NCBI RefSeq assembly: GCF_013466985.1
Contig: NZ_CP059164.1
Span: forward strand, 877,001-941,000
Direction: 5' to 3'
Length of the DNA stretch: 64,000 nucleotides
Origin: Nocardioides ungokensis
GTDB taxonomy: Bacteria > Actinomycetota > Actinomycetes > Propionibacteriales > Nocardioidaceae
Shown: positions 53,898-62,775 of the stretch, piece after piece
How the letters are laid out: the number at the start of each line of letters is the position of its first letter
How positions within the stretch are numbered: position 1 is the first letter of the stretch
Program-made: the position numbers and the translations under genes
Notes under the pieces: generated by a model
Told to the model about the DNA's origin: nothing
What the model saw: the letters and a program-made list of their open reading frames with translations, nothing else
Database searches by the model: none

Positions 53898-53989
53898 GTC
53901 ATACGAGCTGGTCGCCCCGACAACCGCTCCGGATGACCTCCCGCGAGACGTCATCCGAGCTCGTCGCCGGGGCAGCCGACCCTGATGAC
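53898..53989. repeat. Two 40-bp units each bounded by GTCAT...ATGAC
   Basis: Units at 53898-53937 and 53950-53989 have a 52-base period. Both begin GTCAT, continue with CGAGCT and GTCGCC in the same places and end ATGAC, so each is flanked by a 5-base inverted repeat. Internal GTCG/CGAC pairs could form a short hairpin. They differ at about nine positions. They look like a small intergenic repeat, not a gene. Confidence 0.6.
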
Positions 53990-54064
53990 GTCCTCGCCAG
54001 GGTGGTCGGTGCGGGGTCGTCCACAGGGCGTGACGAGAGGGTTTCCGAGTCGTTGGACCTTGGG

Positions 54065-54070
54065 TAGCGT
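54065..54070 (+). promoter_or_regulatory. -10 box for the DUF6318 operon
   Basis: TAGCGT preceded by TTGGACCTTGGG-like sequence, 51 bases before the GTG at 54121. Unlike several other genes here, this one has a leader with a ribosome site. Confidence 0.45.
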
Positions 54071-54120
54071 GCCGGGGGTGTCGGGTTATCGGGCCCCGGC
54101 TCAGGGGGAAGGATCTGCGC

Positions 54121-54654
54121 GTGAACCGCTCTCGGCTGGCGTTCGCTCCCGGACTGCTCGCAGCGGCACTCCTGCTTGGTGGGTGCACCGACGACCCCGT
54201 GCCCAAGGTCGCCCCGGCGAGTGAGTCGGCGTCCGCGAGTGAGTCGGCGTCCCCTGAAAGCCCGGTGTCGGCACGTGCAGCGCAGGAAGCAGCGCTAAGG
54301 GACTACTTCGCAGCGATTTCTGAAGCGATATCCACGGGCGATCCGTCAGGCTTCTTGGCGGCCTCGTCCAATCAGTGTCAGAACTGTCGGGTGCTCGCAG
54401 ACAATCTCAAGGCGGCGTATGCCAAGGGCGGTCACATCGAAGGTGGCCACTGGTCTGTCAACGCGGTCGAGTTTCAACGCAGGGCCCCGCTTGGAATGGT
54501 CTGGAACGTCAGGCTCCACACGTCGAAAGAGCGTTGGTACAACTCGAGCGATCGGCTTGTGAAGGTAGTTCGCCCAAGTTCCCTCGTAGTCGGGCTCGCG
54601 CTGGTGTCTCGGGGGCCAAATTGGCAGGTGCGAGAACTGAGGCTCAACACGTGA
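54121..54654 (+). CDS. DUF6318 family lipoprotein
   Basis: 177 aa from GTG 54121 with GGAAGGA upstream. Lipobox ALLLGGC, then a Ser/Ala/Glu repeat (SESASASESASPES) and the DUF6318 domain: ALRDYFAAISEAISTGDP, SSNQCQNCRVLADNLKAAYA, GGHIEGGHWSVNAVEFQRR. The CxxC is conserved in the family. Role unknown. Codon use is visibly lower in G/C than the rest of the window, suggesting transfer or a different origin. Its stop overlaps the next gene. Confidence 0.8.
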   Translation: MNRSRLAFAPGLLAAALLLGGCTDDPVPKVAPASESASASESASPESPVSARAAQEAALRDYFAAISEAISTGDPSGFLAASSNQCQNCRVLADNLKAAYAKGGHIEGGHWSVNAVEFQRRAPLGMVWNVRLHTSKERWYNSSDRLVKVVRPSSLVVGLALVSRGPNWQVRELRLNT

Positions 54655-55415
54655 TCCGGTTACTTTTCGCGCTTAGCGGCATCTGTCTGGCCCTATTGGT
54701 CAGCCCCTCGTGGGCGGATGACCAGCATCCGCCGGTCCATGTAAGCACCACTCAGGGCGGTCTCTGGGCTGGTGTTACACAGCATTCACCGGGAGGGGCG
54801 GGCGAGAATGCACCCGTGTTGAGTGATCAGCCGACACCGAACAGTGGAGTAGTCGACGTTGTGATCGATACAACTCTTCACGATCAATTCTGTGCCGGCG
54901 TCAATTGGACCACTGGTTGCGTGCCGCAGACGTCGACCCCAGCCCCGCCTCCACAACCGGTAACACTCACTCCCGGGGCGGTTGCGAATGCCTTTCGGCG
55001 ACTCCCACTTCCAGCGTCGGAGCTCCAGGTCCAGCCACCCGACGGTGAGACGCTGGTCAACTTCGACACGAACTTCTTCACCCGTCAGGGGGAGTTCACG
55101 CGCACGGTGACGTTGCTCGGGCAGCGGGTGGAGCTGAGGATCTGGCCGAGCCAGTACCGGTGGGTGTTCGGGGACGGGGGGTCGCTGGCGTCGCAGAGTG
55201 CGGGGGCGCCGTACCCGGACCTGCAGATCACCCACGACTACCGGAGCAAGGGCGGGGTCCGCCCGCGGGTGGACACGACGTACTCAGCCCGGTTCCGGGT
55301 CAACGGTGGGGCGTGGCGGGACGTGGACGGGACGGTGACGATCCCCGGGGCACCGGTGGACCTGCAGGTGCGGACGGCGACGCCCGTGCTGGTGGGCTAC
55401 CAGGGACAGCGGTGA
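54651..55415 (+). CDS. Secreted PKD-type surface protein, partner of DUF6318 lipoprotein
   Basis: 254 aa from GTG 54651, overlapping the previous stop (GTGA). A signal peptide (LLFALSGICLALLVSPSWA) precedes a variable N-terminal half with two Cys, and a C-terminal beta domain: PDGETLVNFDTNFFT, QRVELRIWPSQYRWVFGDG, YRSKGGVRPRVDTTYSARFR. WVFGDG...ITHDY is the PKD-like signature. Codon 4 is TTA, rare in such genomes. G/C content rises sharply near 55050, where the conserved domain begins, so the gene is mosaic. Confidence 0.78.
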   Translation: MIRLLFALSGICLALLVSPSWADDQHPPVHVSTTQGGLWAGVTQHSPGGAGENAPVLSDQPTPNSGVVDVVIDTTLHDQFCAGVNWTTGCVPQTSTPAPPPQPVTLTPGAVANAFRRLPLPASELQVQPPDGETLVNFDTNFFTRQGEFTRTVTLLGQRVELRIWPSQYRWVFGDGGSLASQSAGAPYPDLQITHDYRSKGGVRPRVDTTYSARFRVNGGAWRDVDGTVTIPGAPVDLQVRTATPVLVGYQGQR

Positions 55416-55481
55416 TCCGCAGTAACCGGGTGACCGGAGATCACCGCCCTGCCAGGGGGAGTGGCCGAGACCGGTAGGGGA

Positions 55482-56361
55482 TCACAGGCAGTCGACGGCG
55501 CCGAGCTGCGCGAGTCCCCTCAAGTCCCCGGGCCCGAAGGAGGTTTGCCCGATGTTGTCGGCGAACATGAGCTGCGCGGGGTCGTCGACGTGAGCCAGAC
55601 CGACGACGTGGCCGAGCTCGTGCATCACGATGGCGCGTAGGTGCTCGAAGCCTCCGGGCTCCTGGTCGAGGCGAGCGAAGACGTCTCGATCGAGTGCCAC
55701 CATGCCGGTGACGTAGGTGAAGTGGTTCGGCGTGCGCTCCACCGCGGCACTGCCCCCGAGGCCGGCCACGTCCCCAGCGAGCTCGGGAACCTCCTCAGGT
55801 GTCGCCCAGCCGATGAGCACGGGAGTGCTGCGAGCAGACGGCCCGCCACGATGTTCGAAGTCACGGTCGTCGGTGGTGCCGTCGTACTCGAACTCGAAAC
55901 CTGTCGCGCGGGCGACCTCCGCGACCGATTGCTGCACGAGGTCGAGGTAGTCCGTGGGAGCCCCGGACGGGTTCACGACGTAGCGGATCGGACGGCACGG
56001 GTTGTAGCTCACCGGCTCGGTGCTGCCGGGCTGGGTCGTGGCGAAGCGGAACCCACCCCGCCCGTCCGGTGCGGCCACCACGTGGTGGAGTCGTTGGTCG
56101 CCGAGGCCGACCAGCGACCGGATGCGGGCAGCCGACCACCCGGCGTGAACGCGAGCACACCGACCAGGACCACCACGGTCACCAGCAGTGACGGCCAGAA
56201 CGCGCCGTGTTCCTGCCCCGACGGCGCCTGTTCCCGGCCGTCGGGAGCGTGCCGAGCCCGTAGCGCCGGTCGAGCCGGTCGAGCTCGGCCAGGCGGTCGG
56301 TGCATCTCCGGGCCGCCCGACGACGGGCCGCGCGAGCCGAGAGTCCATGCAACACGCGCAC
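55482..56361 (-). CDS. Membrane-anchored metalloprotease with HExxHxxGxxH (frameshifted)
   Basis: About 294 aa after single-base corrections near 56213 and 56115. The C-terminal domain (about 180 aa) has the zinc site HELGHVVGLAH with a Met-turn candidate DPAQLMF, as in matrixin-type metzincins; YNPCRPIRYVVNPSG is a second typical part. The N-terminus is basic and helical, followed by a TM segment (LLVTVVVLVGVLAF). Start GTG 56361 or 56355 is uncertain. The catalytic domain should be outside the cell. Substrate unknown. Confidence 0.75.
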
Positions 56362-56469
56362 ATCCTGCAGGAGGTCCGCGACCCCTGGGCGCCGAACGCC
56401 TGAACCCGGTCTGCCACCGCGACCGAGCCCGCCGGGCGCGAGGTCCCGGACCGGGAAAGGTGACGGCAC

Positions 56470-56475
56470 TAGGGT
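56470..56475 (+). promoter_or_regulatory. -10 box of the DNA methyltransferase gene
   Basis: TAGGGT with seven bases to GTG 56483. Another case of the leaderless arrangement. Confidence 0.5.
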
Positions 56476-56482
56476 GCGGCAC

Positions 56483-57658
56483 GTGGACCAGCCAGCGGAC
56501 GCCCCCTGGAACACCTTCATCGAGGGGGACAACCTCGAGGTGTCGGACGCCTGGGCGAGCAGGTTGACCTCGTCTACATCGACCCGCCGTACAACACCGG
56601 CAACGACTTCGCCTACCGGGACGACTTCCGGCACGGCGACGCCCGCAGCACCGGCACAGGCGTGGGTGGCGATGATGCGACCGCGGCTCGAGCTGGCGCG
56701 GCGGCTGCTGAGGGACCACGGCGCGATCTTCGTGAGCATCGACGACAACGAGATCGCCCTACCTGCGGCTGCTCATGGACGAGGTGTTCGGCGAGGCCAA
56801 CTCCTCGCGCAGGTCGTGGTCAACCTCAACGCCAAGGGCCGCCAGCTGGGCAAGGGGTTCGCCACCAGCCACGAGTACCTCCTCGTCTACGCCCGCGACG
56901 CCCGGTGCACGGTGCTGGACGCGAGCAGCACCGAGGCGGTGGACGAGCGCGACTTCCCACTGACCGCGGCGGACGGCCGCCGCTAGGCACCTGCCACTGC
57001 GCAACACCAACAAGAAGTTCAAACCCGGTGAGCGCGGACCCTGCACTTCACGGTCTGGGGCGACCCGGTGACGGGACGGGTGAGCACCGCGCCGTTCGAC
57101 GGCGGCCAAGAGATCGGCCCCGTCTTCGGGGGACGGCCGACCGGCGGTCTGGCGGTGGAGCCGCCCCCTGATCGATCGACGTCCCGATGACCTCGTGTGC
57201 CGCACGGTGCGCGGCAGGAACGGCGATCGGGTCGACGTCTTCCAGAAGGACTGGTTGCACGCCGGGCGCCGCAAGAAGCTGCGCACCCATCTGGCTGGCC
57301 GAGGAGATCGGCTCGACCGACACCGCGGTCGCCGAGCTCAAGGCGGTCGTCGGCCACGTCTTCGAGTCACCCAAGCCCACCGGGCTGATCCGGCGCATCC
57401 TCGCGACGATGCCCGACGACGTCGTGGTGCTCGACTTCTTTCGCCGGCAGCGGTACGACGGGCCACGCGGTGGCGCTCCAGAACGCCGAGGACGGCGGCA
57501 CCCGCCGCTGCCTGAGCATCAACTCCGCCGAGCCCACCCGGGTGGGGTCCAACGCCCGCAACGCCGGGCTGCTCACCGTCGCGGACATCACTCGGGCCCG
57601 GCTCCGCGCCGTCGCCGAGACGGTCGGTGGTGGACTCGTGGAGGACCCGCCACACTGA
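56483..57658 (+). CDS. Site-specific DNA methyltransferase, beta-class Mod-like (many frameshifts)
   Basis: Roughly 390 aa when at least seven single-base shifts are corrected. Motif IV is DPPYNTGN (about 56578), and motif I is split in DFF|AGSGTTGHAV near 57440, where an extra T breaks the frame. Between them are PRLELARRLLRDHGAIFVSIDD, VVVNLNAKGRQLGKGFATSHEYLLVY, HFTVWGDP, VDVFQKDWLHAGRRKKL and ESPKPTGLIRRIL. The order DPPY before FxGxG marks the beta group, like type III Mod or the N4/N6 orphan enzymes. No restriction gene is adjacent. The concentration of indels may reflect poor local sequence or real decay. Confidence 0.7.
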
Positions 57659-57662
57659 CCCC

Positions 57663-58517
57663 ATGACCCAGCCCCCCGAGCAGCAGCACAGCAGCGCGCG
57701 CGTCGCGCTGGTCACCGGCGGATCCAGCGGCATCGGCGAGAAGACCGCGCTGCGCCTCCGCAAGGCCGGCTTCGAGGTGTACGCCGTGGCCCGCCGCGTG
57801 GACCGCATGAGCGCCCTCGAGCAGGCGGGGCGTCACGACGTTCGCCATGGACGTCACCGACGACGACTCGATGGTCTCGGGGGTGAAGCGGGATCGTCGC
57901 CGAGCGCGGGCGGCTCGACGTACTCGTCAACAACGCCGGCTACGGGTCCTACGGCGCCGTGGAGGACGTGCCGATCGACGAGGCGCGTCGCCAGTTCGAG
58001 GTCAACGCTTCGGCCTGGCACGGCTCACCCAGCTGGTCACCCCCACATGCGGGAGCAGGGGAGCGGCCGGATCATCAACATCTCCTCGATCGGCGGCAAA
58101 GTTCTACGAGCCGCTCGGTGCGTGGTACCACGCCACGAAGTTCGCGGTGGAGGGCTTCAGCGACAGCCTGCGCATCGAGCTCGCGCCGTTCGGGATCGAC
58201 GTGGTCATCATCGAGCCGGGGCCGATCCGCACCGAGTGGAACGAGATCTCCCGGGAGAGCCTGACCGAGACCAGCCGGGGTGGCGCCTTCGAGGAGATGG
58301 CCGGCAACGTCCGCCAGGTCCTCGAGCGCGCCGACACCAGCAAGCTCATGTCCAGCCCGCCCGACGTGGTCGCCATGAAGATCGTCAAGGCCGCCACCGC
58401 CAGCAACCCGCGGGCCCGCTACCCGGTGGGTCGCAACGCCGGCACGATCCTGCGTGCCCGCCGGCTGCTGCCCGACCGCGCCTCGACGCGGTCGTGAAGC
58501 GGATGTACCTGCCGTAG
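57663..58517 (+). CDS. Short-chain dehydrogenase/reductase (several frameshifts)
   Basis: Roughly 286 aa after correction of about five indels (near 57840, 57890, 58012, 58045, 58100, 58487). Cofactor motif TGGSSGIG near the N-terminus, DVTDDDS, VLVNNAGYGSYG, the Ser in IINISSIGGK and the active-site YHATK in WYHATKFAVEGFSDSL, followed by ELAPFGIDVVIIEPGPI. Classical SDR; NAD(P)H-dependent reduction or oxidation of a ketone/alcohol. It follows the methyltransferase closely. Substrate unknown. Confidence 0.78.
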   Translation: MTQPPEQQHSSARVALVTGGSSGIGEKTALRLRKAGFEVYAVARRVDRMSALEQAGRHDVRHGRHRRRLDGLGGEAGSSPSAGGSTYSSTTPATGPTAPWRTCRSTRRVASSRSTLRPGTAHPAGHPHMREQGSGRIINISSIGGKVLRAARCVVPRHEVRGGGLQRQPAHRARAVRDRRGHHRAGADPHRVERDLPGEPDRDQPGWRLRGDGRQRPPGPRARRHQQAHVQPARRGRHEDRQGRHRQQPAGPLPGGSQRRHDPACPPAAARPRLDAVVKRMYLP

Positions 58518-58528
58518 GGCGCGCCGGG

Positions 58529-59930
58529 TCAGACCCCGGCGGCCTTCTCCAGCGCGTTCATCGTCGTCGAGATGGGTGAGCAGCCGCTGCAGGTGCGGCA
58601 CGGTGCGCCGGCAGCCGGTCAGGCCGAAGCCCATTGCCGTCGTAGGACGTGCAGGTGATGTTGAGCGCCATGCCGTTGATCGGGATCGAGAGCGGGTACT
58701 GCCCGACGAGCTTCGCGCCGTTCCAGTAGTGCGTGGTGCGCGGCCCGGGCACGTTGCTGATGATCAGGTTGTACGGCGGCCGCACGATGCCCTGCATCCT
58801 GAGCAGGGGCGGCAGGATCGCCGGCGCCTGGCCGAGCGCGCTCATCGCCAGGATCTGCATCGGCGTCATGCTCGAGAGGGCCCGCTTGCCGTCGACCATC
58901 GAGAGGTGGATGGCCGCCAGCCGGTCTCCCGGGTCGGCGAGGTCGGTGCCGAGCTTGCACATCACCGCCCCGACGGCGTTGCCGCCCTCGGCCGACGCGA
59001 CCTGGGACTGCTTCGCGTTGAGCCCCACCGGCACCATCGCGACCAGTGAGGTCTCGGGGAGGGCCGCCAGCTCGAGCAGGTAGGCCCGCACCGCGCCGCT
59101 GCACATCGCCAGCACCACGTCGTTCAGCGTCGTCCCGGAGGCCTTGCCGATGGCGCGGAGCCGCTCGATCGGCCAGTCCTGCGCCGCGAACCGGCGCGAC
59201 CCGGTGATGCTGTGGTTGAACATCGTGCGGGGGCGTAGAGCGAGAGCGCGGACGTCTCGTTGCGCAGCCCCTTGTTGAGGGTGCGGAGCAGGGCGGCCGG
59301 CAGGCCCGCGGCCTCGGCGGTGATCCCGAACGCCGTGCGCAGCGCGTGGATCGGCACCTGCGCCAGGTCGTGCTCGGCCTTGTCGGCGGGCTTGGCGGCC
59401 TTGGCGGAGCTCGGGAGGAACCCCCAGGGCGCGGGCATGCCGCGCCGGTCGGGGTCGGTGCTGAGCACGCTCTGGATGAGCCGCATCGCCGAGATGCCGT
59501 CCACGAGCGCATGGTGGGTCTTGGTGTACATGGCGACCCGGCCGTCGCGCAGCCCCTCGATGACGTGCGCCTCCCACAGCGGTCGCTCCCACGCCAGCCG
59601 GGTGCCGTGCAGACGGCCGCAGAGCTCGAGCAGCTCACGGACCCGGCCCGGCCGGGGCAGGGCGCTGTGCCGCAGGTGGTGCTCGATGTCGAACTGGGTG
59701 TCGTTCTCCCACACCAGCCGGCCGGCGGTGCCCAGGGAGCGGTGCGGGTGCTTGAGGAACAGCGGCGCGATGTCCTTGCCGTCGCGCATCTCCTCGTACA
59801 TCTCGCGGACGTAGTTGCGCCCTGCCCCCTCGGGCTTCTCGAACAGCTGGAGCCCGCCCACGTGCATGGGCTGGCTGCGGTTCTCCGCCAGCAGGAAGGC
59901 TGCTGATGTCGGATCGATCGGTGAGACCAC
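58529..59930 (-). CDS. Wax ester synthase/diacylglycerol acyltransferase (WS/DGAT; frameshifted)
   Basis: About 468 aa. Start GTG 59930 (VVSPIDPTSAAFLLAENRSQ), since family members start with PxSPxDxxF; ATG 59984 is possible. HHALVDG active site (TKTHHALVDGISAMRL) is intact, and PLNAxxxG-like VPVGLNAKQSQ and NVPGPRTTHYWNG are present. Frame breaks near 59235, 58630 and 58565. Such enzymes esterify diacylglycerol or alcohols with acyl-CoA, making storage lipid, which fits the acyl-CoA dehydrogenases elsewhere. Confidence 0.83.
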
Positions 59931-60173
59931 GCTGACCCCGTTTCTGTCGTGACGTCGATCCTTGCGGGTGGGGGCGGTCGCCACAAGGGCGGGGTCCGAC
60001 CGGAGGTCGCGAACGGCCGGCGAACATCACCGACGGCCCACTTCTCGTGCACAGGAGGGGCGCTTACGGCGTCGTCCCCAGGCCGCTCCGTGACGCCCGC
60101 GGACGGTCCGTCCCCGCTTCTAACGTCCCTCGTACGCCGGAACTCGCCGGCGTCCGACATGCAGGAGCAGAAC

Positions 60174-60488
60174 ATGAAGAAGGCCATCGCCGTCGTCGCC
60201 ACCGTCGGCATCCTCTCGACCGCGGGAGGGACCGCGGCCTGGGCCGCCGCGGGCAACCCGCCGCCGGACGGCACCATCACCGACGTGAGCGGCGACAAGC
60301 GCAACGGCTTCACCGTCGAGCACTACGACGGCACGGTGCGCTACCCGCCCAAGATCTCCGAGGCCAAGGCGGAGTGCGACGAGTACGGCAACCGGGTCAA
60401 CCGGGTGCGCTGCCGCACGGAGGTCATCATCTGGTACCGCGACCTGCAGCGGATGAAGGTGTCGCTGGACTACGCGAACGCCGGGTGA
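60174..60488 (+). CDS. Small secreted protein
   Basis: 104 aa from ATG 60174; CAGGAGCAGAAC gives a good ribosome site. A signal peptide (KAIAVVATVGILSTAGGTAAWA) is followed by a short beta domain (GTITDVSGDKRNGFTVEHY) with two Cys (ECDEYG...VRCRTEV) likely in a disulfide. Family unknown. The 243 bases upstream, up to the WS/DGAT start, show no other gene. Confidence 0.65.
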   Translation: MKKAIAVVATVGILSTAGGTAAWAAAGNPPPDGTITDVSGDKRNGFTVEHYDGTVRYPPKISEAKAECDEYGNRVNRVRCRTEVIIWYRDLQRMKVSLDYANAG

Positions 60489-60531
60489 CACCGCCGCGCC
60501 GGGGGTGACCTCGCGCCGGCGGGAGGCTCAC

Positions 60532-60537
60532 TAGGAT
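60532..60537 (+). promoter_or_regulatory. -10 box of the FUSC gene
   Basis: TAGGAT with seven bases to ATG 60545, consistent with a leaderless transcript. Confidence 0.5.
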
Positions 60538-60544
60538 CACCGGC

Positions 60545-61645
60545 ATGGAGGCCGCCCCGCTCGACACCATGTGGAGCAAGGGCCGCACCTCCGTGCGGGC
60601 ACGGGTCCGGCGGTGGGAGTCGAAGCGCTGGCAGATCGCCCAGTGCTCGCTCGCCGCCGGCGCGGCCTGGCTGTTCGCCGCGGACGTGCTGCACCACCAG
60701 ACGCCGTTCTTCGCGCCGATCGCGGCCGTCGTCAGCCTCGGCACCTCCTACGGGCAGCGGCTCCGGCGGGTGGTCGAGGTGACCCTCGGGGTCGCGATCG
60801 GGGTCTTCCTCGGCGACCTGTTGGTGGAGTGGCTCGGGTCCGGCTGGTGGCAGCTGAGCCTGATCGTGGCGCTCGCCATGTCCACGGCGTTCCTGCTCGA
60901 CGGGGGGCAGCTCTTCGTCACGCAGGCCGCGGTGCAGTCGATCGTGGTGAGCACGCTGATCCCCGACCCGGGCGCCGCCCTGACCCGCTGGACCGACGCG
61001 CTGGTCGGTGGTGCGGTGGCCCTGGTCGCTGCCACGGCGGTGCCCGCGGCGCCGTTGCGGCGTCCCCGTGAGCAGGCCGCGGTGGTGATGCGCAAGATCT
61101 CCGGGCTGCTGCGGGCGGCGGGCGAGGTGATGGTGGACGGCGAGGTCGAGCGGGCGCTGGCCCTGCTGGCCCACGCCCGGTCGACCGACCACCTGATCCA
61201 GGAGCTCCAGGCCGCCGCCGACGAGGGCCTCTCGGTGGTGGCGTCCTCCCCGTTCCGCGTGCGTCACCGGGGCCAGATGCGCCGGATGGTCGACCTCGTC
61301 GACCCGCTGGACCGCGCGCTGCGCAGCACCCGGGTGCTGGTGCGCCAGACGGCGGTGGCCGCCTACCACCGCCGCCCGGTGCCGAGCTCCTACTCGCTGC
61401 TCGCGCTCGACCTCGCCGACGCCGCCGACCTGGTGGCCGACGAGCTGAGCGTCGACCGGATGGCGGTCAGTGCGCAGCCGGCGCTGCTCACCGTCGGGCA
61501 CGCCACGGGGCAGGTCGAGCGGACCGACGAGCTCTCCGCCGAGGTGGTGCTCGCGCAGCTGCGCTCGGTCGTGGTGGACCTGCTGATGCTCACCGGCATG
61601 GGCCAGATGGAGTCGACCGACGCCCTGCCGCCGCCGCCGCGATGA
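60545..61645 (+). CDS. FUSC-family membrane protein (aromatic acid exporter-like)
   Basis: 366 aa. About six TM helices in the first 170 residues, from QIAQCSLAAGAAWLFAAD to ALVGGAVALVAATAVPAAP, with PFFAPIAAVVSLGTSYGQRLRR between helices as in FUSC/ArAE proteins. The C-terminal half is soluble and helical (RALALLAHARSTDHLIQEL, DLADAADLVADELSVDRM). Half the length of E. coli YccS/AaeB-type proteins, so it may dimerise. Its stop overlaps the dinB start (ATGA). Confidence 0.8.
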   Translation: MEAAPLDTMWSKGRTSVRARVRRWESKRWQIAQCSLAAGAAWLFAADVLHHQTPFFAPIAAVVSLGTSYGQRLRRVVEVTLGVAIGVFLGDLLVEWLGSGWWQLSLIVALAMSTAFLLDGGQLFVTQAAVQSIVVSTLIPDPGAALTRWTDALVGGAVALVAATAVPAAPLRRPREQAAVVMRKISGLLRAAGEVMVDGEVERALALLAHARSTDHLIQELQAAADEGLSVVASSPFRVRHRGQMRRMVDLVDPLDRALRSTRVLVRQTAVAAYHRRPVPSSYSLLALDLADAADLVADELSVDRMAVSAQPALLTVGHATGQVERTDELSAEVVLAQLRSVVVDLLMLTGMGQMESTDALPPPPR

Positions 61646-62775
61646 GCGAGCCGGAGGCCGGCCCGGGCGCCGGCGGGGACGTGGTGCAGCGGTGGGTGCT
61701 GCACGTCGACCTCGATCAGTTCATCGCCGCCGTCGAGGTGCTGCGCCGCCCCGAGCTGGCCGGCCGCCCGGTCGTCGTCGGCGGCCGGGGCGACCCCACC
61801 GAGCGCGGGGTGGTCGCCACGGCGTCCTACGAGGCCCGGGAGTACGGCGTCGGGTCGGGCATGCCGTTGCGGGTGGCCGCTCGCAAGTGCCCGGACGCGG
61901 TGTTCCTGCCGGCCGACCGCGCGGCGTACGACGCCGCCTCGGCGGAGGTGATGGCGACGCTGCGGTCCCTGGAGTGGGGTGGCGTGCCGGTCGTCGTGGA
62001 GGTGCTCGGCTGGGACGAGGCGTTCGTCGCGGCCGGGGTCCCGGCAGGGGAGGGGGAGGGGGGTGGGTCCCCCGAGCATGGCGACCCCCGCGACTTCGCC
62101 CAGGAGATCCGGGCCCGGGTGCTGGAGGCGACCGGGCTGCACTGCTCGGTCGGGATCGGGGACAACAAGCTGCGGGCCAAGATCGCCACCGAGTTCGGCA
62201 AGCCGCGCGGGGTGGGCATGCTGACCGAGGAGACCTGGTTCGCGGTGATGGGGGACCGGCCGACCGACGCGCTGTGGGGGATCGGCCGCAAGACCGCGCG
62301 CAAGCTCGCCGCCCTCGGCATCGACACCGTCGCGCAGCTGGCCGGCTCGGACGCCCGGGTGCTCGCGGCGGAGCTGGGGCCGACGATGGGGCCGTGGTAC
62401 CACCGGCTCGGCCGGGGCGCGGACACCAGCCCCGTCGACGCCACGCCGTGGGTGGCGCGGGCGCACGGGCGGGAGGAGACCTACCAGGTCGACCTCGAGG
62501 ACTGGGAGCGGATCGCTGGGGAGGTGCGCGCCCTCACCCGTCGGGTCGTGGCCGACATCGACCGCGAGGGCCGCCCGGCGGCCCGGGTGGCGATCAAGGT
62601 GCGCTTCAAGCCGTTCATCACGGTGACGCGGAGCCTCACGCTGCCGGAGCCGACCGACGACCCCGACGTGCTGGCCGACGCCGCGGTCTCGCTGCTGGAC
62701 CGGGTCGAGCGCGACCGGCCGGTGCGGCTGCTCGGGGTGCGCCTGGAGATGACCGAGCCCGAGGGCGGCTACTGA
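61642..62775 (+). CDS. dinB: Y-family DNA polymerase IV (DinB-type), coupled to FUSC gene
   Basis: 377 aa. Metal-binding Asp residues in LHVDLDQFIAAVE and the second acidic pair in VLGWDEAFVAAG (canonical DinB has S-x-DEA). Thumb and little finger: SVGIGDNKLRAKIATEFGKPRG, LWGIGRKTARKLAALGI, and VARAHGREETYQVDLEDW, VAIKVRFKPFITVTRSL. It ends with LLGVRLEMTEPEGG and no QxxLF-like clamp-binding tail is visible. Translesion synthesis is the usual role. Starts inside the FUSC stop codon. Confidence 0.87.
   Translation: MSEPEAGPGAGGDVVQRWVLHVDLDQFIAAVEVLRRPELAGRPVVVGGRGDPTERGVVATASYEAREYGVGSGMPLRVAARKCPDAVFLPADRAAYDAASAEVMATLRSLEWGGVPVVVEVLGWDEAFVAAGVPAGEGEGGGSPEHGDPRDFAQEIRARVLEATGLHCSVGIGDNKLRAKIATEFGKPRGVGMLTEETWFAVMGDRPTDALWGIGRKTARKLAALGIDTVAQLAGSDARVLAAELGPTMGPWYHRLGRGADTSPVDATPWVARAHGREETYQVDLEDWERIAGEVRALTRRVVADIDREGRPAARVAIKVRFKPFITVTRSLTLPEPTDDPDVLADAAVSLLDRVERDRPVRLLGVRLEMTEPEGGY

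Larger units (their letters stand above)
53800..54120. other. 321-bp intergenic region with repeat units and a promoter
   Basis: No supported gene. It contains two 40-bp repeat units (separate entry), and ends with TAGCGT at 54065-54070, which would give a start near 54077 and a 44-base leader with GGGGGAAGGA before the GTG at 54121. The minus-strand hydrolase promoter should also lie here; no clear -10 was seen for it. Confidence 0.6.

Noticed and set aside
53873..54067. Small plus-strand open frame in the intergenic region
   Set aside because: The apparent codon pattern comes from the 40-bp repeat units; no start signal and no conserved domain.
6317..59930. Reading the frameshifted genes as pseudogenes
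   Set aside because: Motifs resume immediately after each break and operons remain intact, so residual sequence error explains them better.
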